DNA of 64,000 nucleotides from Cornus controversa. Lineage: Eukaryota; Streptophyta; Magnoliopsida; Cornales; Cornaceae. The notes under the pieces were generated by a model, which was not told where the DNA came from, did no database searches, and saw only the letters and a list, made by a program, of their open reading frames with translations. The stretch spans positions 44,780,755 to 44,844,754 of the forward strand of contig CM048853.1 of assembly GCA_026545225.1 (NCBI GenBank), written 5' to 3'. Each line of letters begins with the position of its first letter. The first letter of the stretch is position 1. The translations under genes and the position numbers were made by a program. This document shows, one piece after another, positions 10,743 through 22,094 of the stretch.

Positions 10743-11700
10743 ACCCTACTAGTGTCATCATTTACCACTTTTTAGGAATTTAAATTCAGAAGTGTTGGCA
10801 ATTTACCATGAACACATTAGCAATAAGAAGAATTTGATTTTGATTGATCAGATATCTTTCCAGCAAGGTTTGCCATGACCATACACTGAAACTCAAGCTC
10901 AAGGATTTATATGTCCTTGGAATTTTCATGCCCAGTTGGAAGAATTAAACAAGCACTCACTGAATTGGATAGTAGCCTCGCTTCATCATCCACATCCTGC
11001 TCACCGGAGACTAATTGCAGCTAAAGTTGAAGAACAGAGTATCCCATAGCCAAAAATTGGGCAGGCTGCTGGTGTTTTATCTATTCTCTTGCCAAACTAC
11101 TTTATAACCTAGCTTCTTTTTTAATTTTTTAAAGGGTAAATATCACCTCCCTTCTTTCAGATTTGTCGATATAAGACTTACCTCCCTCTACGTATCATAA
11201 TCACAACTATCTCCTTTCAAGTTATGATATGTGTAATTGATTCCCTCTTATCCTAACTGCATATGACGGATACAAACTGAATTTGATGACGCCATCAGTA
11301 CTAGAGGTTTGAAGAGTACAATTTTGCCTTTCTAATTCATGAAAGGACACTTATAGCCTTATTAAACAAACTAAAAGTACATATTTACTCTTCTCTTTAT
11401 GTACTCGAATGTATCAAAATACCTTTTATGCATTTATGCACATATATACACATATATATAATATATATCAATCCAAAACACCACCAATTTCTGTCAACTT
11501 ATGAATGATCAAGGAAGTTCCATGCCGCCATTAAAGCAATTGAAATTAGGGGTTCCATGCATGAGTTTGTAAGAAATTATAACTGGGAACTCAATTCTAA
11601 TTATGGGGTTTATAAGAGATTGGGAAGGCTTTTGAGATTGTTTTAGTTATGAGTTCAATTCTTACTACTGTAAAATAAGAACAAAATTAAGTAAGATCTA
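10743..11700. other. unique spacer
   Basis: The similarity to copy C stops at about 10742 ('gttcacctatacttgcac'). The next 950 bases show no recognisable gene. Around 11130-11400 'gggtaaatatcacctccc'-type repeat DNA is present. A short Ser-rich open stretch near 10965-11040 is too short to support a call. Confidence 0.5.
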
Positions 11701-11710
11701 GAATACCCTA

Positions 11711-11974
11711 ATGTCGGAGGCGAGAAGTGTACTGAACCGCTCCATCGCCGAAGCCATTCACCGTAATCATGGCTAGACCACGTAGCTTCACGTGGCAGCG
11801 ACGCTTCTATCGTCGCCTTCGGCTTCCTCCAACAAGCTTGTATTCAATCCCACCCCAATTCTTCGAACCCTCTTCAGTGCTCTCAAGCTCTGCTTCAGAT
11901 AGAAAGAAATTAAGATTGTTAGACTTGATCTTTCCAAAATCTCTTTTCTATCTTCCAGGCTTCATTAGAAACTG
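11711..11974 (+). pseudogene. unidentified host gene fragment
   Basis: From ATG at 11711 the frame has coding-like composition (higher GC than the surroundings, Ser/Leu-rich) but stops at TAG after 21 codons and again three codons later. It then stays open from about 11783 through 'NPTPILRTLFSAL' to a TAG near 11899. A neighbouring frame is open at 11769-11972 for 67 codons. I do not recognise the protein. The Ser-rich start could be an organelle-targeting leader, but that is a guess. It lies about 290 bases upstream of an MVK exon scrap and may be another captured fragment. Confidence 0.3.
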
Positions 11975-12265
11975 AAACTCATCGCATCGAACAACCAATC
12001 TCGCTCTTGCTCTCTCATCACAGTGGTGAAACATTTGGATAACAGGGATGAAGGATCAATGACACTGAAGTCTTTTCAATTTTGCAACAAATATCTATAC
12101 AATGTATAAATTATTTATGGTCAAAAGGTAAATTCACTAACAATCCTAACTCTGTTAGACTGCCGTCACTGATAGAGCTCAGGGTATTATGAAACATAAA
12201 GGGAAGGTAAATGTCTTATTGACAAACCTTTTTTTTAAACTAATGTGTTTACTTTCACTTTTCAG

Positions 12266-12678
12266 GTATAAACCTTCAAATGTGGTTATCACCTCTGAGT
12301 TCTCATTGGGCTCTGGCTTGGGTTCATCTGCTACATTTTGTGTCTCACTCAAAGCTGTCGTGCTAGCTTTTTCAGATTTCATTCCCGGTTAATGTGTGAA
12401 GAGAGCAATTTATAATATTTTGAGTGTATTTTGTCACGTAGTACCATTTTTATACGATGCTCTTCATTATCTTTCATAATAGAGAAATGAAAAGCATTGT
12501 ATAGAGGGGGTACTACATGATAAAATACTCGTAAAGTATTATAGATTTTCGTAAAGTATTATAGATTTTCTCCTGGAATTAGTGAACAAATGGGGTTTCG
12601 AAGGTGAAAAAATAATTCATGAGAAGCCTTCTGGTATAGACAACTCAGTAAACACATTCCTCGAGACAGTACGTATGT
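12266..12678 (+). pseudogene. MVK: mevalonate kinase exon fragment, copy B
   Basis: The same exon as at 3569, but here the splice acceptor TTTTCAG|GT (ending 12265) is intact. The glycine-rich 'FSLGSGLGSSATFCVS' is readable, then the frame stops at TAA near 12390 and a 133-bp MITE interrupts the exon at 12411-12543. Downstream, 'WGFEGEKIIHEKPSGIDN' is still recognisable (12589 onward). Acceptor and intron flank show a genomic origin. It belongs to the partial unit that carries the TIR-only locus. Confidence 0.8.
12411..12543. mobile_element. small MITE inside MVK copy B
   Basis: About 35-bp inverted ends: TATAATATTTTGAGTGTATT at the left, and the complement of TATAATACTTTACGAGTATT at the right, both leading into GTAGTACC. 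It interrupts the exon that is continuous in copy D. Immediately right, 'gtaaagtattatagattttc' is repeated in tandem. Confidence 0.7.
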
Positions 12679-12945
12679 GATCTTGCATAGCAATTGCCAA
12701 ATGGAGCTTAATTTACTATAGTTGATGGCAAAGATGAAAAAACTTTACTTACTATTTGAAATTTTCAGCAAGTAAATCCACGAAATTCCTCAAGACACAA
12801 AATTTCAAATAGATTAATTCTCCTGTAGTCAACTGAACTATTTGGCTGAGAAATAGCTTATGAACATTATTTGTTGATATTGTTTTAATGTTGTTATAAA
12901 GCTTATCATTTTTTAGCTTACTAATACAAGAGGACTTCTGAATTT

Positions 12946-12948
<3 letters not shown>

Positions 12949-12977
<29 letters not shown>
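12949..12977. repeat. (TA)n microsatellite
   Basis: About 14 TA units in the spacer after MVK copy B. Confidence 0.95.
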
Positions 12978-12980
<3 letters not shown>

Positions 12981-14141
12981 AGTAATGGCAACAGGTAATA
13001 TGATCAAGTTATGGGCACTGGGGTTTTATTGCTTTGGGCTCATTGCACTGGGCTTTATTTAGCTTTTGGGCTTGGCTTCTATTCACTCGTTGTGATCTGT
13101 TGGCTTTTGCGTCGATGCCTGGAATATGCTTGTTTGCCTGTGCTTGGTTTCAAAGCCCAATTTAAATATATATATATATATTATTTTATTTATACTTTAA
13201 TTTTTTTACTTTTCCAAATATATATATACTAGTTACCCTTATATATACTAAGTGTTAGAAACAACACTGACCAAGACTTGCATGCAAGAGCCATAAAATT
13301 ATCCACATTGCTTGGAGAGGTAAATTGGATACAAATATTATTTTTGATATTAACTTGCATAAAATTACTTAAATCAATAATTCCTCTATAAAAACGGATG
13401 AGTTTGTAATAAATTAATTTGATTCTTAAATGGAAATTTGGTTATTTAAATTGGTTTTGAAAGTCCAAAATTTATTGACATATTTTTTGCTCGTTTGGAG
13501 GAGCTTCTTGAGGATTGAAACGGGTTTTCAAGTCCATGAAGTCATTTTCAAAAAAATGTTAGTGTTTGGTAATATAAGGAAAATGAATTTCTAATGAAAG
13601 TCGAAGTCCTAAAAGATTGAAAGGAAGCTAGAAAATTTTACTTTTGGAAGGAAGTTAGAATTATTTTAAATAATAAATTTTATAGGCAATTTTGCCTTAT
13701 TTTATTTCGAGAAACTTGCCTATTGAGAGTAATTATTAAGGATAAATTTATCAAATTAAAATTATGGTAATTGTCAAAGGAATTTCAAAAATGTATTCAC
13801 TAAATAACTTTTTTTATTTTAAATTCCTTATATTAGGAATCTCCTTCAAACATGTTTATAGTTTTTTAGTAGTTAAATTCTAACTTAAATTCAAATTGCT
13901 CAATCTAAACTTAGACTATAATTTTGTTTTGTTTTTTTTTTAACATGGCAAGCAATATTAATAACATTAATAAACCAATCAACCAATACGTACATTCTGA
14001 GTCCACAATTTCCTTCCGCCTATCAACGCACTGAGTTGTAAACTCAATTGGAAATCCATCTTTGAACAAGGATGATAAAATTTTACACACATGCATAAGA
14101 CACACCATAAACATATTTATTTATTAAACATTCCCTCTATT
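12978..14141. other. spacer with partial unit similarity
   Basis: A G/T-rich stretch with repeated 'gggctt' at 13010-13150 has no recognised gene. From about 13265 to 13510 ('caagacttgcatgcaagagc', 'gattcttaaatggaaa') the DNA matches 21505-21740. The remainder is AT-rich spacer without a gene. Confidence 0.5.
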
Positions 14142-14278
14142 TGTCACCAACTGTAGAAACTCCTCCAGTTCTTGAACACGATGCTCTGTTCAAACTGGGT
14201 ACTCCGCAACACTTAAACACGTAGGATTTCTGCGATGCCTTGAACAACGATCTCAATAAACTCTGACTCAGACCTGTC
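14142..14278 (-). pseudogene. NBS exon start remnant behind TIR-only locus
   Basis: On the minus strand, after an acceptor-like CAG ending near 14279, the sequence matches the first roughly 45 codons of TNL exon 2 ('ESEFIEIV', then 'YPV'-type sequence shifted in frame). It ends before the P-loop. A stop follows 'ILRV', so splicing into it would truncate the protein. Confidence 0.75.
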
Positions 14279-14513
14279 AATTTTTATTTTTTATCAACCG
14301 TTCAGGAGAGAGAGAAAAATTTTAAAAATGAAACTAATGCTATATTTGGGATCATTGAATTGGCGTATTGAAATTGAAGAAAATTTAGTTCAAAATTTAA
14401 CTTAAATTTTCTCCCATTCAAATTTTAATGTGCTGATTTGGTGACCCAAACGCAATTTTTAAATACAGAGAGGTGAAAGTTCAAAATAAAAAAGTGATAA
14501 AACTGGTAATGTT

Positions 14514-15023
14514 TTAGATTGCTTTTTCTTGGAGAGAAGATAGAGAATTAATTAAGTACCCGTTCGCCACATTTTGCGGGATGTAACCACGCAAATTTGC
14601 AGCCTCGGTTAGAGCTGACCTCCAAGTTTCCACCAATTCCAAGTCGAACAGCTCTCTGTGACTGGCAAATGCTTCTGCATAACAACCCTCCTGTGAGCGA
14701 ACATCGGAGGGTTTGACATCATAGAAGATGGGAATAACAATCTGATCTCGTGTCCTCTTGCAATTCATGATCTTCACAAGCTCGTTAAGGCGCCATCTAG
14801 AGGACGCGTAGTTTTCCGAGAATACGATAACGGAAACCCTAGATTCCTCAATTGCTTTCAGCAATTGGGGTCCAACTTCTTCTCCTATTGTGAGTTCAGT
14901 GTCATCTCTGAATGTGTGAAAACCATGGCGCTCCAAAGCGGCCAAGAGGTGGTCTGTAAAATTCGTGCGAGTATCAACACCACAGAAAGACAAGTACACA
15001 TCATAAACACAGGAAGATGCCAT
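14514..15023 (-). CDS. TIR-only protein (TNL fragment with open frame)
   Basis: ATG at 15023 opens a TIR domain of 154 codons, colinear with exon 1 of the intact TNLs. If the donor GT at 14559-14558 is not used, the frame continues 15 residues to TAA at 14514, giving 169 aa. The catalytic-type Glu is at residue 81 within 'WRLNELVKI'; the preceding Cys of the family ('WCL') is Arg here. The start was chosen because 'MASSCVYDVY' aligns with the other copies. Splicing would lead into a dead NBS remnant. It could be expressed as a short TIR protein, a known plant class, or be a relic; an intact frame amid broken neighbours favours recent loss or retained function. Promoter elements remain upstream. 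Confidence 0.6.
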   Translation of the reverse strand: MASSCVYDVYLSFCGVDTRTNFTDHLLAALERHGFHTFRDDTELTIGEEVGPQLLKAIEESRVSVIVFSENYASSRWRLNELVKIMNCKRTRDQIVIPIFYDVKPSDVRSQEGCYAEAFASHRELFDLELVETWRSALTEAANLRGYIPQNVANGYLINSLSSLQEKAI

Positions 15024-15099
15024 TTTCAAAGCTCAAACAGGAATCAAATGAAAGGAAATGAAAGGTTTGTGCGTGAGAGGAGAAGGTTAGCTCATAACC

Positions 15100-15111
15100 T
15101 TGACTTATATA
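15100..15111 (-). promoter_or_regulatory. W-box-like TTGACT next to TATA-like tract, TIR-only locus
   Basis: The + strand reads TTGACTTATATA, that is TATATAAGTCAA on the gene strand, about 77 bases before the ATG. The arrangement is shared with the other TNL copies. WRKY-factor binding to a TTGAC core is established knowledge; its use here is inferred. Confidence 0.45.
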
Positions 15112-15690
15112 GAAAATGACTTCTTTTTTCCTTTAACATTTTTGAATTGATGGACTAACTAATCCTATAAAAAAATTGAAGTATGACAAATGTGAGGAAA
15201 AATTGTAGTTCCTGTTCCTGCAACTTGCGTGTCCACCACGGTGCACAACATGCAGTAGGCAGTAGGTACCTTCTCTTCATTTTCTTTTCGAAAAATGACG
15301 TGCAAAGAAAACCAAAAGCCGAACGAACCAAGTCTCTTTCATTTGAGGGTTCAGCTGGGACTCGCCTGGACGGCGAAGCATAATATCGACTCCAAAAAAC
15401 TAGTTTGACAAAGCATTAGTAATTTAGTACCTTATCTGAAAGGGATACAATTGACACAAAACCTACCATTTATTATTATTTATATAATATCATTCACCTT
15501 CCAAACTCATTTGAATGAGTCTTCTACAGTGGGGCCAAGGTCAAATTATAGGCCAAATATGCAAAATTACACATCAGTATTTGCATATTTGTTTGTCAAA
15601 CTAGTTTTTTTTTTTTTTTTTTTGGGAGTTTACCGCCAAGCATATTATCGACTCCAAAACAAACTAGTTTGACAAAGCATTAGTAATTTA
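15112..15690. repeat. TNL upstream flank, copy B
   Basis: Degenerate version of the flank at 39315-40090. It includes the block 'gggatacaattgacacaaaa' to 'gagtcttctacagtgggg' at 15440-15535, which recurs at 15985-16087, 39978-40075 and 43698-43872. Confidence 0.65.
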
Positions 15691-15691
15691 G

Positions 15692-15962
15692 ACCATACTT
15701 ATTTATTCACCGGTGTGTAGGTAAATCATTCTGATCGCTTATATATTCTAATAAATAATGAACACATCAGTTTTAATTACAAAATTTAATTTAAAAAGTA
15801 ATAAATAAATATAATAAATGTAATCAATCTCATTTATTATATTTATTTATTATATTTTAAATTAAATTTTGTAATTAAAATTAATGTCTTCATTTTTTAT
15901 TGAAACACATCAACGATCAGAAAGACTTATTTACACACCGATCAGTAAGTAAGTATTGTCCT
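15692..15962. mobile_element. hairpin MITE, TA-flanked
   Basis: About 50-bp inverted ends read GACCATACTTATTTATTCAC at the left and GGACAATACTTACTTACTGA from the other strand. The centre is also palindromic ('ataataaatgtaatc' region). Short TA-containing direct repeats flank it, though the exact duplication is unclear. The block beside it is repeated on both sides. Confidence 0.65.
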
Positions 15963-16498
15963 AATAATTTAGTAGCTTTATCTGAGAGGGATACAATTGA
16001 CACAAAACATACCATTTGTTATTATTTACGTAGTATATAATATCATTGATCTTCCAAACTCATTTGAATGAGTCTTCTACAGTGGGGCCTATCCCAAACT
16101 ATAATCCTCCTTAAATAAAATAATGAACTCCGCTGGTTTGCATTGTATAGTCTCTTTTTTTTTTTAATTAAATTTTTCAATAATTAATTTGTATACGTTT
16201 TGTTTCGTCTGATTTTAAATAATTAGACAAAATACACACACACTTCGTCAGATATGCTTTAACTATACATATATTTATAATTTGACAAAACCTACACTCA
16301 CATCCCATAAAATTTGACGCATGATTACACTTAATCCTAACACTATATGTATTGTCATTTTAGCTTCCATTGACTGAAAAGACATTCTTAATCTCATTTT
16401 TCTTCTACAATTAGACAAAGCTACCCTTACTTTCCTTTTAATCTTAAGTCCCCCTCCCCTCCCTCCCTCCCTCCCACACACACATATTGTGGCAGCAC

Positions 16499-16722
16499 TA
16501 AAAATATATTACAAATTTTATTAAATATATTTTTAATATATGTTATATTACAAATCTTACTAAAAAAATAAATTTAAATAAAATTTAATATATGTTATAT
16601 TATGTATATTACAAATTTTACTAAAATAAATAATTTTTTAATATATTGTAATTCTTATTTTTAAAGTAAAATACGTAATATATATTAAAAATATATTTAA
16701 TAAAATTTGTAATATATTTTTA
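16499..16722. repeat. AT-rich hairpin element 1
   Basis: The left end 'aaatatattacaaattttat' returns as its complement at the right end around 16682-16720. The whole segment can fold back on itself. A second member lies at 17034-17286. Confidence 0.75.
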
Positions 16723-17033
16723 AAGTTACCTTTGATTGCTTTAATATCTTTTCCTTTTAATTAAACTATTTTAATTTTACATTATACACCATCATTGTCA
16801 CTAAAAGGAACCAAAATTCCCTATTCCCTTGTGTGCTAATTGTACATCGAAATAGTATCATTTCGGTATGTCAAATATCAAACTCCAAGTTAAACTAATT
16901 ATGACCCTAATAGCGAATTAAAAGTTTTTGATGATACAAAAATTGTTGTCAAGGGACTTGTAGATGCTTGGGTTACAAAGATTCCAACCAATATTTATCA
17001 ATCAAAAACATCATAACAACTCTAGTGATGACT

Positions 17034-17286
17034 TAAAAATATATTACAAATTTTATTAAATATATTTTTAATATATGTTATATTACATATTTTACTAAAA
17101 AAATAAGAATTACAATATATTAAATTTTTATTTATTTTAGTAAAATTTGTAATATAACATATATTAAATTTTCAATTTAATATATACGTAATTTTAGTAA
17201 ATTTATTTATTTATTTAAATTTATTTTTTTAGTAAAATACGTAATATAACATATATTAAAAATATATTTTATAAAATTTGCAATAA
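17034..17286. repeat. AT-rich hairpin element 2
   Basis: Same foldback family as 16499-16722, with an inner inverted segment. Its right end abuts the Helitron start. Confidence 0.75.
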
Positions 17287-17329
17287 TCTATACTATTATT
17301 AAAAGTACAAATTGTTTCAAATCATTCAC

Positions 17330-17960
17330 TTTTATGCAAATTCTTCAACTAACACACTTCTATCTCTACACTAACTCTCAACTCCTCTTAACATCACTTT
17401 TATAATAATTCTACAATATACTCCCATCTCCACTCTAACTCTCACAATTTTTTTTACGTTCATTTTTTTTGTTACAATTTCACTTTTTTTGGTCAATTTC
17501 AAATACAAACCTGGTTTTATCATTTATTTTATTTTATTATTATTATTTTCACCCTCTTCATTTTTTTGTCAATACACTCCTATCTCTACTCTAACTCTCA
17601 ACTAGTCTTGACATCACTTTTATAATAATTCTTCATCTAATACACTGCTATCTCTACGTACTCTAACTTTCACAATTTTTTTTACGTTCATTTTTTTGTT
17701 ACAATTTCACTTTTTTTTGGTCAATTTTTTTGGTCACAATTTCACTTTTTTTGTTTAATTTCAGATACAAACCTGGTTTTTTCTTTTATTTTTATTTTAT
17801 TTTTTAGTATTATTTTTTTTTACCTTCTTCATTTTTTTGTCACAATTTCACTTTTTTTTTTGTCACAATATTTTTTACGTTGTTATGTTATTCTTCAACT
17901 AATACACTCTTATCTCCACTTTAACTCTCAACTCCTCCCAACTATTTCCATCAATTAAAT
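17330..17960. repeat. degenerate tandem repeats in Helitron
   Basis: Phrases such as 'ctaactctcaactcctc', 'cttttataataattct' and 'ttacaatttcactttttt' return every roughly 240 bases, three times. This looks like decayed tandem duplication of a T/C-rich unit. Confidence 0.6.
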
Positions 17961-19387
17961 CGCATGCAAGAACCAATTTTTTTGCAAGTTGTTATTCTAG
18001 CATCTTGGTAATTGATCATAACCCTATCTCTTTTGTAATTTTTGTGTTGTAACATCACTAAATTCTATTATAATATATTAACATTGTTACTAAAGTTAAG
18101 CTTGGTGGAAACAGGTATATAGACCAAATATCCGAAAAAGAAAATCACGAGAGCCTCAATTGCAGCTAAACAGCAAACATAGACGAAAATAAGAATCGGC
18201 ATCTGAGGGAGGTATTGTGTCTTCTTCATAAAATTTCGTTTTATAAGTATAACTTATTTGTCAAATGTAGCATTGACTGCTTATCAATTTTCTTTATTGA
18301 TGTCCTTGTTTTACAAATTCGCCTCCTTTCCCATTTCACATTTATTTACTGTAAATGTAATAATTGTAATATATAGTTTTTCATCTTAAGTTTTTTAGAA
18401 CAACCTTTGATTAGATCGTTAGATCCCATTTCACATTTATTTGCTGTTTAAATTAGGATTTAAATTTTTTATGTTTTGAAGCGAGATATATCATAACATA
18501 AGATTTATTGCACACAAACATATTGTTTTTCTTAGTGTGACACAGTATAATGTATATAATATATTATAATTTACATGTTACTTGTTCGGCAATATAGTTC
18601 ACCACTCAATTGTTCCAATGGATGTTTTTCTTTTTTTAATCTTCCAAGCATCGTTGCGTGGATACCACATTTTTATTTGACAAGTGTGGAGACTATTAAG
18701 ACTTGGATAAAGGTGTGTCATGTGTGTGTATTGGCAGAGGAGTATGGTTGAGTATGTGTTCAATCTAGGGGTTACCATTATCGCCAAAGACAATATAAGT
18801 CATGATCATTCGTTGAAACAATATATTTAAAATTTTTAGCCAATAAAATTTGGTTGCTCTAAAAATTCCAAATTTCATATACAAACCTGGTTTTAAGATT
18901 AGTTTGTTATTTTATTATTTATTTTATTTAAATTTTGTATTGTTATTCTTGAAAGAGATTATTTATATCATTTATTTTGTTTAATTTTTTATTTTTATTC
19001 TTGAAAGAGATTATTTATATAATTATTTTTATTCCAATTTTAATTGCCATTTCCATTTCTTATTTATTTATTATTTTTTCAACAATTGATTTGTGTGTAT
19101 TTTTTTCTCTTTTTGATGAAATTGTTGCTCATGTGAACAATTTAGAAGATTAATAACCATATCAGATCTGAATAATAGCATAAAAAAAACAATTATACTC
19201 TGTATATAATTATAAGCACACATATATATATATATTTTTAAATTACAAACCCCTGTTTTATATAGCCTCACGTAACCTTTTCAACTATTTTTTTCCTTTT
19301 ATTTCTTTTTCTTCTCTCCACTCCCGACTCCCAACTGCCTTAAAACCACTCTCTCTTTTCACTGTGAAACCTAAATTTCTTAGCCAA

Positions 19388-20013
19388 TATAAACTTTATT
19401 TATTATATAAAACTCTTTTATTTATCAAATTTATTTATTATATAAAAACTCTTTTATTATAATCAATTATAATTCTAAATTTTAAAAATTATAACCAATA
19501 ATAATTCCGCACGATTCGCCACATGCAAAATAATACCATACTAGACCAAAAAATAGCATAAAAAATTATATAAAAACTCTTTTATTGATAAAATTTATTT
19601 ATTATATAAAAACTCTTTTATTATAATCAATCATAATTCTAAATTTTAAAAATTATAACCAATATTAATTTCACACGATTCGCCACAAAATAATACCAGA
19701 CCAGACCTAAAAATAGCATAAAAAATTATGTAAAAACTCTTTTATTGATAAAATTTATTTATTATATAAAAACTCTTTTATTATAATCAATCATAATTCT
19801 AAATTTTAAAAATTATAACGAATAATAATTCCACACGATTCGCCACAAAATAATAGCATAAAAGAATTATATAAAAACTCTTTTATTGATAAAATTTATT
19901 TATTATAAAAACTCTTTTATTATAATCAATCATAATTCTAAATTCAAAAAATTATAACCAATAATAATTCCACACGATTCGCCCCAAAATAATATCATAC
20001 CAGACCTAAATAA
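19388..20013. repeat. four-copy tandem array in Helitron
   Basis: Units of about 139-164 bases, each with 'aactcttttattataatcaat' and 'cacacgattcgcc' (landmark 'cgattcgcc' at 19512, 19676, 19836 and 19975). The array is bracketed by a direct repeat of about 170 bases (19160-19340 and 20014-20170). Confidence 0.85.
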
Positions 20014-20479
20014 TAGCATTAAAAAAATAATTATACTCTATATAATTATAAGCCCTCGTATTTTTTTTAATTACAAACTCCTGTTTTATATAGTCTCACA
20101 TAACCTATCCAACTATTTTTTTTTTCGTTTATTTCTTTTTCTTCTCTCCACTCTTAACTCCCAACTGTGTGAACAGTCTTAATTATAATTAAAGTCTCCC
20201 ACGTGCGTTGCACGTGCATTTAAACTAGTATATATATGTGTGTGACTTAAGGTTAAAAGAGAAGTAAGAGTAGTTTTGTCTAATTGAAAAAGGAAAACGA
20301 GATCAATAATATTCTTTCAGTTAATGGAAGGGTAAAACAGATAATACATATAGTGTTGGGGTTGAGTGTAATCATGCACCAAATTTCAGAGAGTGTGAGT
20401 GTAGGTTTTGCCAAATTATAAATATATTTGTAGTTAGAACAAATCTTGGGGGTGTGAGTGTATTTTGCCCTAAATAATT

Positions 20480-21289
20480 TGATTGCACAAGCGTACCAAA
20501 GTGAGACTTGACTCAAATAGGTCTTAATAGAAATCAGACGATGTGAGAAAGTAAGGATCAATCATTCTGCTAGATTCTTCGTACCTCAATGAAGAAGATT
20601 TCGGTGATAGTAATTTGAGAATAAAAGTAAAGAAAGTTTTAGAACATGTAGTATATTCTATGATATTTACTCCTATTCAAACACTAATTTACATAATGAA
20701 AGCAAAGAAAGTTACTCCGTATAATGCAAAAAATACATTATAATATTCACTTTATTCATCAAAGTTTAATATGGCTACAAACTAATCTAGACTAAGTGTT
20801 CATCTAGGAAAGTAAAGGCAGCAAGGAAGTGCAATACAATGAGAATTGTAAAAGAATTGAAATCCAGATACAATGTAAAGATTTGTTGTGTTGGTTCTGG
20901 GACTTTTTTTTCATCTCTTCTGCACATATTTATAGTTGAGCCTTGGCAGTTATTGGAAGTTACCAATTCAAATTCAATGTCTCAACTATCCAAACAAATC
21001 ATTCTTCAACCTCTTGACTTGTTTCATTTGTTGTCATTTGATTGGTTGCATAAGATCTCAAATTTGTATATGATGATTTGTCTTCAGTCACATGCATTTT
21101 TTACTTTCATATGTGACTGAACCGCGTTAGTGACTGAGTCATCATGTGACTGAACTGAATCACATTAATTAATAACTGATTCATGTTACTGGAATTGAAT
21201 CGTATTAGTGATTGAACCATGTGACTGAGCCGTTATACGACTCAATCATATAAACGATTAAACCCTTCCAACTGAACCACAAAATTAAT
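20480..21289. other. spacer
   Basis: No gene supported. At 21115-21260 the short phrase 'gtgactgaacc' and variants repeat irregularly. The 93-codon frame at 20839-21120 has no family features. Confidence 0.5.
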
Positions 21290-21740
21290 TTATGATACAA
21301 ACAATTTTCTTAATGAATCTCATGCCACTTGGCCCATACTCAGAGCTATATTTTAGTACAAACACCAAGTCTGAAAATTTTATTTTTTCGTGCAAACAGT
21401 TTTCTTCGTCTTTTATTTATTTATTTATAATAGTTGGTTGCACTTAAAACGCAGTCTAAGTTTAAGAACATTATTCAGGTCATTACACTCAAGTCTTGAT
21501 CAAAGACTTGCACACAAGAGCTAGAAAATTATGCAAACAACTTCTTAATTTAATACCTCATTTTAAATTATAATGTGATTAATGCGTAGTGTTATTTTTT
21601 ATATTAATTTGCATAAAATTACGTAAAGCAATACTTCATCTAAATAAATAATGATTTCGATGAAATCAATTAATTTGATTCTTAAATGAAAACTTGGTTA
21701 TTTAATTAGATGGTTTTCAAAGTCCAATTTTTTCTTTTTC
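21290..21740. repeat. partial unit, duplicated spacer
   Basis: 21290-21525 matches 41820-42055 closely ('atgccacttggcccatact', 'gcagtctaagtttaagaaca'). 21505-21740 matches 13265-13510. These are spacer blocks of the TNL unit. Confidence 0.8.
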
Positions 21741-21769
21741 CTAACAAATAGGTCCCAGAATACTTTTAG

Positions 21770-22090
21770 GGAGACTTCACTCCTTTACCTCCCAAATTAA
21801 GTAATATTTCTTTGGACAACTAAAATTCACGAACATAGATTTTTTTACTACTAGTTATTTGAATGCTCACATATAATTCCCTCCCAAATGAACCCATATA
21901 TATATTTTTTGAAAAACTAAATTCAAATTGCTCAATTTAAATTTAAACTATACTCGTTAAATAAATAAAAGTTGCATACATTAATCTCAAATTTTTCAAT
22001 CTAATCTACCATAACTCCTCCCTTTTTATCTTTTTATTCTGACAAATAACCAACGCAGGCACTTTCTCACTTTCCACTTTCTCGACTTCC
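21770..22090. repeat. TNL 3' spacer, duplicated
   Basis: Matches 25205-25470, the spacer just beyond the stop of TNL-2 ('acctcccaaattaagt', 'ttttactactagttattt'). This shows that the relic to its right derives from a TNL-2-like gene. Confidence 0.75.
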
Positions 22091-22094
22091 ACAT

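Larger units (their letters stand above)
17287..20228 (+). mobile_element. non-autonomous Helitron (about 2.9 kb)
   Basis: Starts TCTATACTATTATTAAAAG and ends with the GC-rich hairpin CACGTGCGTTGCACGTG, a short spacer and CTAG. It lies between an A (17286) and a T (20229), as expected for Helitron insertion without target duplication. No Rep/helicase frame is present. The interior is low-complexity T-rich repeats and a fourfold tandem array. It sits inside the MULE. Confidence 0.8.
16225..20470. mobile_element. non-autonomous MULE with nested insertions
   Basis: Long terminal inverted repeats of about 235 bp (16225-16455 and 20240-20470) begin AGACAAAATACAC and GGGCAAAATACAC. They are flanked by the 9-bp direct repeat TAAATAATT at 16216-16224 and 20471-20479. 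Long TIRs and a 9-bp duplication fit Mutator-like elements. No transposase frame was seen. Without the nested Helitron the element is about 1.3 kb. Confidence 0.8.

Noticed and set aside
19388-20013. Regular repeats as a CRISPR-like array
   Set aside because: Units are long, AT-rich, without unique spacers, and lie in a plant Helitron.
20839-21120. 93-codon + frame
   Set aside because: No known family, no paralogue, AT-rich surroundings; not supported as a gene.
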